64,000 bases of DNA from Rhyzopertha dominica. Its lineage: Eukaryota; Arthropoda; Insecta; Coleoptera; Bostrichidae. Shown here piece after piece: positions 11,801 through 22,719 of the stretch. The notes under the pieces are model-generated. The model saw nothing but the letters and a program-made list of their open reading frames with translations. It ran no database searches and was not told the DNA's origin. Numbering within the stretch: position 1 is the first letter of the stretch; every line of letters begins with the position of its first letter. Made by a program: the position numbers and the translations under genes. Where the stretch lies: assembly GCA_025024175.1 (NCBI GenBank), contig QCXZ01000064.1, forward strand, positions 11,842,001-11,906,000. Reading direction: 5' to 3'.

Positions 11801-14800
11801 CCATACCGACAGACACTGGTACAACAAGGAAGTACTCAGAGGAAATAGGCAAATATACCCCACATGCAATAGAACTAGAAAGAATTTGGAAGCAAAAACG
11901 TATCTACATCATTCGTATTGTCTGCTGCAGAAATTAGTTTATTAATAATAAACTAGCAAACTTCATCGATGACTTTCTCAATTAGCCCGAAAAAGGACTA
12001 AAAGATGCAAGGAGCAACTGGTCATTGACTTGACTATACCGAAAGAGATCAAGAAGAAGCACAAAAATCTGGCATGTTAGTACGTCGACTACCAGAAAAT
12101 GTATAACAGCGTTCCATATTCCTGGTTAACGCGAGTTCTCCAAGTGTAAAAAATACACATCTCATTGACATGGAGCACGGTAATCTAACTCAAAACCAAA
12201 GAAACCTGCATTTCGGCCCGTGAAATCAAGATAAACTTTTGTGGTTTTGTGTTCTGTCTGACACTCTGTCATCTCGCCATCGAAGTACGTGCTTGGCTGA
12301 CTTGGGACACACATCGCTCAACCTGGCAGGCGAGAAAAGTCAAAGGTCAGTTCAGGTCAGGTCAGAAGAGATATGCACCCAAGGATGTCATATATCGGAA
12401 GACGCCCTTATGGCCTCGACCAGCCATTTGTCGATAAACAGCATCGAAAGCATGGTTGACGTGGGGAGAACTGTTTCCAGAGACAGAAGATTTTGCCTTA
12501 GCGGCCATACAAGAGCAGTTGTGAACATGAGAAACTATCTTAACTATAGTGTCAAAGACCCCAAGGTGCGAGACGGCAGGTGTAAAAAATACAAGGAAAA
12601 GCCGGAGACAATCCAACACGTCACAGCATCTTGCACCCCCACAACCAGTCATTGCAGTGATACACCAAGACATACCTATGCTTCAGGCTAGGGCTCATCA
12701 GAGGCTGCCGTATTCTAAGTGTAGGCCTAGGCCTGTCGTTGGGTCCAACGAATCCACCATCTACTATAACAGGTCTATGATCACCGACGGCTGTGTTCTT
12801 CAACAAACCTGACATTGTTGTGAGAAACAAAGAAAAAGAAATGGCTATCATCCCAGACGCAGCGATCCCCAACACCCACAACATGCTCAGCATCATGACT
12901 GGGAAAAAAGAAAATGGAATTGGCAGATGAGATAAAACCATCGTGTTATCCACTAAGGGAATCATACCGAGGGAGCTGCACAGGAGCTCGGAGACGTTAG
13001 GGATGCAGAAATATTCTACATTTTACTGAAGAATATTGTAACCATAATTCCTAAACACCGCCAGAATAGTCGAGAGATTCTTGAGTAAAGAATAGCGAAA
13101 TGGCAACAACCTGTACCCCATCTAGCGAATCAGGAAAACCTGAGACACAAAGATAATTGTAGAGGTCATTCTTATAATGTTCCCAACCTATACGCTATTT
13201 GAGTGTTGAATAGTTTTTGAACTTACGCTCTCAACTCTGTATTTAATACAGCGCATATAGTGATCTTCGATGAAAGTAGTACAGTCGTGCTGTAATTTTG
13301 CTTGGAAAAAAATCAGCTGGTGTTGACAGGTCTTGTGAACTATAATAACCCTTTTAGCGCGCCAAATTACAACTGTATTTAACAGCAACGTTTGTAAATA
13401 ACTAAACAAATAAACACGTAGTTTTTAAAGCACACACCTTTAGTGACTTCTGTCGTGTGTGCAACACATAGAAAGCGCAACTGATTAGAACTTGAACGTG
13501 ACTGTTTGTTTAACTGGACATAGTCGTAAATATTCTTGTAGCTTACCTACAATTATTTATTAATGGTACATAATATAAAGCTTTTACTGTGAACAACACT
13601 GCTAACCATGTAAGTAATAAATTAAGGTACCGTAACCATTAAAAGGTTAACGTCAGCAATGATGTAGGAAACAAAGTCTGCATTTTAACTTTACGGCTAA
13701 TTTGGTCACAAATTTCCGTTTTAAATAGAATAATGTAGGTGCCATGAGTAGTTAGACGCACGCGAATATAATTTGTGGTTTGTGCACAATCTGACAAACG
13801 AACAACTGGGGTTAATGATGGTTATAAATATCACCTAACACTAAATGCTTTAGAATTTATAGCGACATATACACGATATTCTTTTTTACGCTCAAACAGT
13901 GTATTCAACTCGTCACGCAAACCCACTCTTAGAAAATCAAGCTATGTTGCATACCTACCTTTTGAAATCTTTTCGACGGTTTACATATATGTATTTCAAT
14001 TGCTAAAAGCGTGAGTAATATCGCGATCTACATCTGACAATCACTGGGAAATTTTTTGCCGCATAAAGAACATGGGTTAAATATAAACGAGTTTTAAATT
14101 AAATTAAAGCTGAATAGTACTATAGGCGGATATTTACAGTACAACTGTTTTTTATTACAATATATCGCAGTCAGCAACGCGGAGTTAAAACCTCACATTA
14201 AAATCTATTACCGTTTTATTTTATATCCTATATAATTGCATTTTAAGCATTCAGCATTCAAAAATATAATTAACCGAAAATTCAACCAATGCAGCGCACT
14301 AATTTGAAGCATACGATAAAATGCATTCGTGTCTAGAAATAACCATATACTGTGCGCGCCAGAAAAGTAGTCGCACCTTAGGAATGTAATATCGGCCACA
14401 GTTTGAACGGAGCGAATCGCATGGGTGGGCTAAGCCAATAAATTTATTGGCCGCGTTAGCCTGAAATTGCGACCATGATTCAAATGTCTCGCTACAATTT
14501 TCAAAACATAAGGACACATTTTTTGATAGATAACACGGAGAAATGGTGTGTTGTGCTAATTACACGTGCCTAAAACTTCTATTGACAATCATTACGCTAG
14601 GATCTGCTTATATGTGCTTTACGCACTATGTGGCGATGTGGCCGGTTTAAATCTAAGTATATATAAATGAAAGCGAAGCGGTATTATTCTGTTTGTCTGT
14701 ATATGCTAACTTTCCTTACAACCCCTAAGCCCACACGTAGTTGTAGGAATGAATAGTCAACATTCCCCTATGGATAACGCAGCAGTTTGGTTAGGGTGGA

Positions 14801-17800
14801 TATGAGCATAGATACTTGCATAGAACTTGCAATATAAATAATATTGAAGCCGTATTATTCTTTTTGTCTTTATACGCTCACTTCTCTCTGCAACCCCTAA
14901 GTCTACAGACTCGTGGTTATATTGCCGGAACTGTCTTGCTTGCGATGAAAAAATTCATCACGGAGGAGAAGTGGAATGTTTGTGGTTTCAATAATGTCGT
15001 AGTATATTGTGGAAGATTGAATAGGAGACAAGAGAATCCTCAAATGTGGCAGTTTTCCAAAACCGTCTTGCGGTGGGGAAACCCAAAATTCGATGTTTTG
15101 AGATGGTCTGAGACCTTTCTAGACAATTTAAAAGCAGACTAGAGAACCCCTTAAGTGTGGCAACTGCTGAAACTCTCTCGGAAGGAGATGCCGAAAATCC
15201 AGGTTTCGAGAAGTCATAGAACATTCTAGAACACTGGATAGAAGACGATAGAATTCTCATGTTTGAGGTCCCGTCCCATCGGTGTTCTGAAAAGGTCAGA
15301 CAAGATTCATTTTGAAATAAGACTAGAAAATCCCTAAGTGTGATTGCATTGCCGAAACTGTCTCGTGATGGAAAAGTTAAAATCGACGCTGCGAGATTAT
15401 AAAACATTCAATAGGAAGCGAAAGAACTCCGAGGTGTGGCATATTGCTGAAACCGTATCGCGATAGAGACGACGAAAATCGATGTTTTGAGAAACTCATC
15501 TCAAGGTTACCACAATTTCTAGAACTTTATACCTTCCAGATGCCCTTCAGTTTTTTTTTTTAATTCTACAAAGTTCTTCAGTGGTTACAAAATATTACAA
15601 ATCACCTCTGAGGGAGTGAAATAGGGGATAACTTTCTAATGTTGAATTATTTACTGAGTAATTAACCTGAATTTAGGCTATTTAGAAATTAATACACGCG
15701 CCTATTTAACTATTCTGAAAATTCCACTCCTGTAAGATGTGAAAAGGGGGATGAATATTCGTAAGTGATTAATGAAACAATGGATAGTAATAAGTAAACA
15801 TGAAGTTTTATATTTAGGCCTTGGGTGAGAATGTAACACAATATAAGTAATGTTTCACCGTTCTTGGACATACGTTCCCTGAAGGGGTGAGTGAAACGGG
15901 ATGAGTATGTGCTATTCAGAGTTTTCAAAGTAATATTTAAACATTTAGGCTTTTAGTTAAGAGTTGAAATATACACATTTGGTTATGATATTATTATGAA
16001 GTCGTGTTTGTTTCAACATATTTGTATGATCTAAAATATTTTCAGAGCTAAACTGCCTTGGCGTTGAGTCTTGGTTTGCTAAATATTTCAAATCGACGAT
16101 GTTGCAACGTTTGTGCGTGAGTGGCTCCCGTCCAACCACAAACATTCACTTATTGTAGTTAAATAAAAATCTGCAGTCAAATTCCGGTTGACATGTATTG
16201 GAGCCCTCGTAGTAAACTTAATGTAAATTAATATAGCTATTAATAATGACTCGATATAAAATTAATCAAATTAGTGAAAATGATAGCATACTTTAATAGT
16301 AAAAACAAATATCTGTTATGTACTATACAGCACCATATTTTTATTAAGAGGAAATATAAACGAATTTTCGCCTTCTTTGTGAAACAAATCGCTACTGTAG
16401 CCAGTACAACATGATACCTGTTCAAATATGCTTCAATAAAGCAGGTGAGACCTATTTCAATTCACTTCGCAAGCGCTGTATAGTTTATTTTGGGCAATGA
16501 TAGTTATTTTCCAGAAAAGTATATAAATTTGGATGGATGTTAAGTTAATACAACTTAACTTTTACAGACGAATACCTGTTTTACTATTGTATCGCGAGAA
16601 AAATTTTCAAAAATTTTTATTTGCTCATTCGNTTTGAAATGGTCGAAAATGCAAAAAAAAAAATTTGAGCAAAAAATATTTCTTGTCTGTGTGCCTGTGG
16701 TTTTTGTTTGTGGACACGATAACTTTCGAAAGACTTAATATATGAACGTGAAATATGGCAAACGTATAAATCTCAACTACCCAAAGCGACTTATTGTTTG
16801 TGGGGTAAGTAGGGTATCGGGAATTTGGGGATAACTACCCTTTTTGCAAATATTTTTTATTTTTTTTTCGTTTTAGTATGTGATATACTACTATATAACT
16901 GCGAGTATTATACGCTCTTATAAATTTTCGGTGCAGCAAACTGTTTAGAAGATATTAGCAAAAAAGCGTCACATAAAGAAAACGGTTTTTCCTGAATATC
17001 TCCGAATATATTTAATATATTCAAAAAATTAAAATATCATTAGATAGGAAATATAATTTCTCACAAAAAGTGTCTTAAAAAATTTATTGCAAATTTTGAC
17101 ATTTTCGAAATATTTCCAAAAAACCTATTTTGGACTCTACTCGTACGATTTTTTTAAATTTTGGTATTATATAGAAAATAAAATTTCTGATCAGAAAGCA
17201 CTCTTGTAATTTTTTAGTTCAGTTAATAGTTTTCGAGTTATTTGGAAAAACCGATTTTAAAATTTATATATTTTTGCTTATATCGCGAGGACTGTTTGTC
17301 TTAGAAAAAATGCTCAGAACCTGATTACTAATCGTATAGTATAAGAAATGAAAACGTAAATGTAATTTGGACAATTGGATGTGGAAGTATTGATTCAATT
17401 TGCAGCGGTTTTTTAGTTGATTTGTTCTGTTTTAAGTTGTAAACAACTTGGATTCTGAATTTATGTAGATTGACTGTACAAGGCAAATTAAACTGTTAAG
17501 AAATATGATATGCTGATAGCAGAAGTGTTGAGTGCCGTGAGATAGTACATGCTATTCCCGGTTTACTGTTGACACAGTTCGTTAATTTACCCATTTTAAT
17601 CTACTTTGAATTTACATGTAGGGAAGATTACTTAACAATCTGTTTACTACTTCATCTATTTAATAATAAAGTGGATATAAAATTTTAGTATTTTCTCTCC
17701 TCAGAAATAATTCTATTAGTCCACCAGGGACAAATGATTAGTTTTCAACTTTTCATCTGCTGAAGTTTATGCTCAAAAACGATCAACTGATTAATATAGG

Positions 17801-20800
17801 TGTTCATCAGTGAGAGCATATTTAACACTGCCTAGTTACATTTAAATCTTCTTTAATATGTTTGCACGGATCTTGCACTGAAATTCTGTTTCCTTTTCTT
17901 TAGAGCGTAAAATCTCGAATGCAGAGAACCTGTAAGTGCCACGGGATGTCCGGATCCTGCAGCTTGAAGGTTTGCTGGAAACGTTTACCTCCGATAAGGC
18001 AGGTCAGCGAAGCTCTGTTTCAAAGGTACGAAGGTGCTACACACGTAAAATTCGTAGCTCGTCGAAGAAAAAAGCTCAGACCAGTAAACCCGGACGTAAA
18101 AAAGCCAAACAAGACGGAGCTGGTTTACTTGGACGATTCTCCAGATTACTGCGAGAAAAATGAAACGTAAGTTTTTGGTATTATTGATGTACAGTGTAAT
18201 AAAGGAACCAGTAAGTGCACTAGTTGCCGGCGCCTGTGATCTCGAGGGAGCTCAGATTTCCGTAAACGGTTTCAAGCTGCGTTCTGGTATGTCACAGCAC
18301 TGGTACCACGTTTGTTTAGCGTAAACAGTGAATTCCACAACACTGACAGCATGGGCAATTTTAATTCAGCGTTACCTATATTTGTAGCCGTTACCTACGG
18401 TATACTACGATTCTCCTTATTATTAAAACTAAACGATAATGAAAAACCCTAACCACAATGATTGGGCAGCTAAGCTGTCATTTTCCGTAGAATGAACGAC
18501 TTCTTGTAATGTCTGGGTGGATTAGCGGGAGAATATTCTCCTCACCAGTTTTTCATTACGGTTTAATTTGAATTAAAAAACCACCATAGCTTTTATTTTA
18601 TTCTAATTATTAATTTTATAATTTTGAACATTTTTAATGTAGTAATTACTATTTATATACATTAAATTGTTATAAACTATTAGTAACTACTATAAGCTGT
18701 CTAAATATGTATCAATAACCCATGTTCAGTAATTCTGACTTCTGGCAACCCTAAACAGTTAGCAATTATACAAGGTTGTGGGGGGTTTCACGTGTGGTAT
18801 TTCTGTTTGATTTACTTTTCATTTGCACATACTCGTATATAGATATTCATGCCAGGAAACATTTGTATTGTTAATTGTTATTGTTCGAAGTCGAAGTTAT
18901 TTAGATTTCCGAAGGATGTTAACAGGTTTGACAACTAAACATGTTTTCATATAGTTTTGTTGTGTACCCCGGTAATCTTGGTTTTGTTTTAGTTGTAGAT
19001 TGTGGATAAGTATAAATGTGCAGTGTGCTTACTTTTGACCGATACGATTTAGTTTGCTTCCACAATTCGCGCTACCGTGTTTTGCCCTTCATTTTACAGA
19101 CAGTGACAATAATCATACATAAGTTTTTATTCACAGTAGATTAAACACATGCACGTGCGTTNCCACGGTAACGAGCAAGTAACATCGGATAGAACAAGCA
19201 ATAGCATGCTTGCTAACTTCTAGGCTTGATCAGCCGTTCTGTAAATCTTACCTCAAAAAAGTGGGGAGTAATTTTACTGTTTCCTTTATCATACTGTGCT
19301 ATAGGTATAACGCAAAAAGGCAAACATCATCGCAAGTAACAGATGAAGTGTAGTTCTCGGCATTCAAGCTTGTCTATATGGAAATTAAAAAAATGTATAG
19401 AATGGTATGAAAGTACACACAATCTACATTTATAACGTTCTCTATAACAAACTACATAATTCCATAATCTTAGCCAAAGGTATCTATTTTACATCAATCG
19501 TGACTTAAATCGCCGGGAAAGTTTAAGTAATTTGATTTAACAGTATCTGGTTAAGTGGTACATAGAATTTTACGGCGTGATTTTTTATGGATAATTTGGT
19601 TCTGTTTATTACTACCTTGACGATCGAAGTTTATTTCCTTTTGCCAATCTGTTAACATTTTACTGGCTCATGTAGATACAAGCGAATTTCTTGGAAATAG
19701 CCACTCACCTTTGTTTATTGCACGTTCCCATTTAAAAGAAATCAACTTCCAATAACAACTTTCAATATAGTTACCAAGTATTAACGACTGTTCAGGGAAA
19801 CGTTAACATGTGGAATTATTTTAACGGAATACTTAATTTCATGGCTTAATTCTACTTACAGATACGTATCCATTAAGCAGAAATACTAATGTTTATTCTG
19901 TAGAGGTCTGGCGTGTAGGGAATTTAGTAGAATTTAGAACACATCGGCGAATTGACAGATTAACTATGGTATAAAATATGATTTAAGTAATTGGTATACT
20001 TATTATAATTTAACATAAGGTCATGGTACATAAAATTTTAAATATTTATTTAGTAATGCCCACGATATTCTCGTTTGCGAGAGTCTCGTCTAGTCTCGTC
20101 ACATTTTCGAGACAAGACGACTCGAGATGATACTTTAAATTTCCCCATCTCGCACGAGATTATCGCAAAGGTATCGCAGTATCGCAAAATATAAAGCAAA
20201 TATTTTTATATTTTCAAGTCGGCACAACAAAGTCGTGGTCACCATCTAACAGCATCTCTGAAAAGCAAGCCGATAAATTTTAGCAAAAAACTATTCGGCA
20301 GCTGCAATCGGAATCGGCACATTCTACAGGGTTTCTATAAATGATTGATGCAACACGGGCTGCACTGATTTCTTAATTCTTTGTGCCGCCTTTTTGTAAC
20401 TGCTACCGAGCTACAATAAGCACAATATACTGTCAACTGTCATATACCGTACTGAAGGTTGCGGATATAGTTACAGCCACAAAATTGGCGGTTTTATACC
20501 GATTTTCGAACAACATGCGATTATGTTTTCTTTTTAAAGTCTAGACTCGTCTCGTGGGCATCACTAGATTTAATGATAAATTTCGTGTAGTTTAAAGTTT
20601 TATTTATTAATTTACAGATAGGATTCGGCGTAAAATTAGCTATGCTTTCCGCCCAGTTGTCCACTCATTCACTAGGTAACTCACATCGGAGATGCGTTTG
20701 ATTAAACGTAATGACCATCGTGCTTGAGATCAAATTTCGTATTTCGAAATATGTAGATTGTTTGATGATATTAGCGAGGGTATGATAATTTACGCAAGTT

Positions 20801-21364
20801 CTGTCACCTACCGCAAATTGCATGTTCCTGTTCAGAAAACAATAACATTATCAGTTCCTGTATAAATCATAATTTTACGTTGATGAGCAAAAAAATAATT
20901 TTTCATATTTTTTCTTGCGTCATTCCAGGATCTTTTGTCAAACTATCAAATGTTAAGATCTTTAACCGGCAATGAAATTGATTTCAATAATGAGAAATTT
21001 CCCTACGGCATTAGGTATCATCAATATACTTAGGAAACTCATAGTAAAAAAATTTGCAACTTAAAAAACAAAAAACTATCTATTTATTTAGCAAACAGCT
21101 CACTTGATACTCTACTCTATAAATGTGCAAATAAACAAATTCAATCAGTCACTTTTTTCCAGGTTAAATATTTTAGGCACTAGAGGACGGGTATGTAACA
21201 GAACAAGTGAAGGCATTGATGGCTGCAGGCTGCTGTGTTGTGGAAGAGGATATCAGACTATAGTGCGGGAAGTAGAAGAGAAATGCAATTGCAACTTTGT
21301 TTGGTGTTGCAACGTTAAATGCGATATATGTAGATACAAGAAAGAGGTACACATTTGTAACTGA
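5758..21364 (+). CDS. Wnt16: Wnt16-type secreted signalling glycoprotein, five of about six coding exons
   Basis: Secreted, lipid-modified Wnt ligand for Frizzled receptors. Exons 5758-5896, 9325-9448, 9912-10177, 17904-18166 and 21163-21364 have GT-AG borders with compatible phases and join into 331 codons ending in TGA. All 24 cysteines usual for a Wnt are present. The Wnt signature [10 protein letters not shown] is at residues 187-196, with the acylated Ser at about 193. N-glycosylation sequons include NCT, NET and NRT. The subtype call rests on FVWCC near the C terminus (most Wnts have FHWCC, Wnt16 FIWCC), a basic RRRKK stretch before the SPDYC motif, and SRHFLDSP in the middle. Wnt4, Wnt5 and WntA are alternatives I consider less likely. 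The first residue is split by an intron, so an upstream exon with about 30 residues (signal peptide) is needed; it was not found with confidence. Introns reach 7.7 kb and hold transposon debris. Wnt assignment about 0.97, Wnt16 about 0.8. Confidence 0.92.
7407..7700 (-). mobile_element. Probable 3' tail of a LINE inserted in the R2-like element
   Basis: It separates two consecutive reverse-transcriptase pieces of the surrounding element. On the minus strand it reads a short open tail ([20 protein letters not shown]), then untranslated DNA ending in a degenerate TTATTATTGTTATTATC tract, like the microsatellite tails of many insect LINEs. Confidence 0.4.
8309..8697. mobile_element. hAT-type MITE with perfect 8-bp target duplication
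   Basis: 389 bp. Left end CAGTGGCGTAT, right end ATACGCGCCTG (imperfect inverted match). Flanked on both sides by aggcacag (8301-8308 and 8698-8705). No coding capacity. Inserted in the R2-like element, so it is younger than that. Confidence 0.85.
9325..9448 (+). CDS. Wnt16: Wnt16 coding exon 3 (ECQHQF...RWNC block)
   Basis: Acceptor ttaattgcag ends at 9324; the exon opens in phase 0. It carries the conserved Wnt block [17 protein letters not shown]. Two donors are possible, at 9445 (gttagt) and 9449 (gtaagt). Only 9449 leaves the single base that exon 4 needs, giving a split AAA codon and the joined residues SVKSRETAY, so 9448 is chosen as the end. Confidence 0.9.
9912..10177 (+). CDS. Wnt16: Wnt16 coding exon 4 (RETAY, TRAC, WGGCS and HNNEAGR blocks)
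   Basis: Acceptor ttctgcag ends at 9911; donor gtatgc at 10178, phase 0. Conserved Wnt blocks appear in order: [41 protein letters not shown] and LHNNEAGRR. The [13 protein letters not shown] segment between the last two resembles the Wnt16 insertion there. A copy of the five-copy 0.8-kb repeat begins about 40 bases after the donor. Confidence 0.94.
10215..10833 (+). repeat. Copy 1 of the five-copy 0.8-kb repeat (5'-truncated)
   Basis: Shares with the other copies the block gatcagaaatttgattctct, the ttttcggtgcagcaaactg block (here reading outward as ttgctgcaccgaaaa), an A/T run flanked by cccc tracts, a ccgattgagcaaataaaaa block and the end cgcgatacagtacttcc. Lies in Wnt16 intron 4. Confidence 0.85.
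11700..11940 (+). mobile_element. R2-like endonuclease-domain fragment
   Basis: An open + frame reads [20 protein letters not shown], then VAIP and [20 protein letters not shown], matching the restriction-like endonuclease at the C terminus of R2-type elements (RPDI...LIDVAIP...KY). The usual Asp of LIDVAIP is His here, so the catalytic site is lost. It is separate from the next fragment because this domain belongs at the very end of the protein. Confidence 0.62.
12050..13010 (+). mobile_element. Second R2-like retrotransposon remnant
   Basis: Frameshifted + strand pieces in the expected order: reverse transcriptase [20 protein letters not shown] (12090-12150), then after a deletion [20 protein letters not shown] and a finger [18 protein letters not shown] (12480-12633), an [12 protein letters not shown] stretch (12770), [17 protein letters not shown] with AAIPNTHNM (12805-12890), and [10 protein letters not shown] (12950-12980). 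Same family as the 6250-9130 element, opposite strand. Confidence 0.68.
13050..14640. other. Wnt16 intron 4, nothing recognised
   Basis: AT-rich intron DNA with no protein-like open frame, inverted end or microsatellite that I could support. Confidence 0.4.
14655..15540. repeat. Composite degenerate tandem repeats, possible Helitron-like debris
   Basis: Two diverged copies of gcggtattattctgtttgtc...acaacccctaag start at about 14677 and 14843. They are followed by four degenerate units of roughly 100-110 bp, starting near 15030, 15142, 15325 and 15422. Each runs agaaa.cccctaagtgtggca, ctgaaaccgtctcg, cgaaaatcgatgttttgaga. The Helitron idea rests only on the leading motif and is weak. Confidence 0.55.
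15600..15960. repeat. Three degenerate tandem units rich in gagtgaaa.ggggat
   Basis: Units begin near 15603, 15727 and 15873 (spacing 124 and 146), each with a core like ctgaagggagtgaaaagggg followed by atgaatat/atgagtat and ending in ttaggc. Adjoins the previous array and may be one composite element with it. Confidence 0.45.
16582..17410 (-). repeat. Copy 2 of the five-copy 0.8-kb repeat (near full length, inverted)
   Basis: The complete family sequence in reverse orientation, from the cgcgatacaatag end at about 16582 to the ccgctgcaaattgaatcaat end at about 17409. It is in the same intron as copy 1 but inverted to it. Confidence 0.85.
17904..18166 (+). CDS. Wnt16: Wnt16 coding exon 5 (palmitoylation-site exon)
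   Basis: Acceptor tttctttag ends at 17903; donor gtaagt at 18167, phase 2. Encodes [12 protein letters not shown] with the acylated serine, [13 protein letters not shown], a lysine/arginine-rich loop, and [15 protein letters not shown] before the intron. An alternative AG two bases downstream (17905) would break the frame, which supports the chosen acceptor. Confidence 0.95.
18170..20050. other. Wnt16 intron 5, nothing recognised
   Basis: AT-rich DNA without coding signal. A short GC-richer patch (18225-18320, ccggcgcctgtgatctcgag) is the only compositional feature. Confidence 0.4.
20051..20566. mobile_element. MITE with TA duplication and CTCGT-rich subterminal DNA
   Basis: Left end TAGTAATGCCCACGA, right end TCGTGGGCATCACTA: a 13-bp inverted repeat with one mismatch, flanked by TA. 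Next to both ends are runs of ctcgtct/gagacgag. No coding capacity. Size 516 bp. Confidence 0.65.
21163..21364 (+). CDS. Wnt16: Wnt16 terminal coding exon (cysteine-rich C-terminal domain)
   Basis: Acceptor cttttttccag ends at 21162. The first base completes ACG (Thr), then [25 protein letters not shown], a [13 protein letters not shown] block, [10 protein letters not shown] and a final VHICN before TGA at 21362-21364. Eleven cysteines form the typical Wnt finger-tip domain. The FVWCC variant supports Wnt16. Confidence 0.95.
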
Positions 21365-22270
21365 ACTGTTTGAACCAACCTTGGAGATGACTGCGTTCAT
21401 GAATGGGTGTGAATGCCCTAAAACTGACACACTTTTGTACTGGATACCAATATATCTGGTGTTGACATAACGAAGTATAAAACTCGGTAATGTGTTTCCA
21501 TAGAATCTGTGTACTATCCACCGGAAACTTGTAAAAATATACTGATATGCTACGTCTCTCTAATGGTCAATGTACCTATCCTTAATGTCGTTTATGTATC
21601 TTTACAGCATTCATTCGAAATCATAATACAATGTTGTACTATATAGACACTTATAATTGGCAAAAAGATAGCAAAATCAACAGTGTTAATTGGAGCATTA
21701 GTTGAGCTAAGTTTTTGGCAATATAAGAAAAATATAAGTTTCTCGTTTAAAATAATATCATTGCATCCTATTTATTTAGTGCATGCACTCCCATTTGTTA
21801 TGTTTACTGATGAAACAAGACTGCTACTGAATACAAAAGAGATTTAAAAAAATGTAATATGTAGTCGTAAATGTTCTCTGTGTTTCTGTCCTATGTATTT
21901 CTTGAAAACGCTGTACTTAATGATATTTGCACTCTGATACTTAGCTTCATACTATTTGAATTATCATTTGCATTTGCACATATGCCATTGTCATGTTGTA
22001 CATTAATTCTATTTATCATATTTATATTTGTCAGTTATTGTATGTATCTGTTATTTCACACCTTTTCTCTCAAGTTTGTGTAGAGTTGTACATATTTTTA
22101 ATATATCATATACTCCTAGTACCTATGTACTTAGTGTTGATACTTATATAAAAGTAAACCATTTTGTAAATAGTTTATAAATTATTATATAATTTTGACT
22201 TAAGAGTAAGTTTTGTGTTATTCTACTTTCGTATAAAACAAAGTATTTATGCATAAATAAAAGAGACACA
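21365..22270 (+). other. Probable Wnt16 3' untranslated region
   Basis: AT-rich DNA directly downstream of the Wnt16 stop with no coding potential that I trust. The first well-placed AATAAA after the stop is at about 22256. The exact cleavage site cannot be told from sequence alone. Confidence 0.5.
22256..22261 (+). terminator. Candidate polyadenylation signal of Wnt16
   Basis: AATAAA about 890 bases after the stop. A second AATAAA at about 22415 is an alternative. Confidence 0.45.
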
Positions 22271-22719
22271 AAGATAACTTATTTCAGTTATAAATGTGCC
22301 ATATGTAATTCTGTATTACATTATGCTATTACTGTCCATTGTTTACACAAGGTAGTCGTGCGTATTATTTGTCTTAGTAGAATGTACCAGATAAAATCAC
22401 AGTATTAAATTATTAATAAACTTTGTGTACAAATCTGAAATTTCGTTTTATATTGAAAACCTATATCAACCATCAAAAGCACAAAACATAAGGCAAAACC
22501 TATGTAGCTATAACACAGGAATAAAGAAACATCCTGTTTCTCAGTGCAATTAATATAACAGGAAATGAACTTTCTTTTGTTTTACATAGCTATAGAAATG
22601 TGTATTGGCAGCTAAATTATAAGTATATATACATAAGCAATTTAGAAAAAAATCTACCTAGCTATGAAAGTAGACACACTGAATTTGAACAATACTTCAT
22701 TTTCAATGTTACTTTCTTT

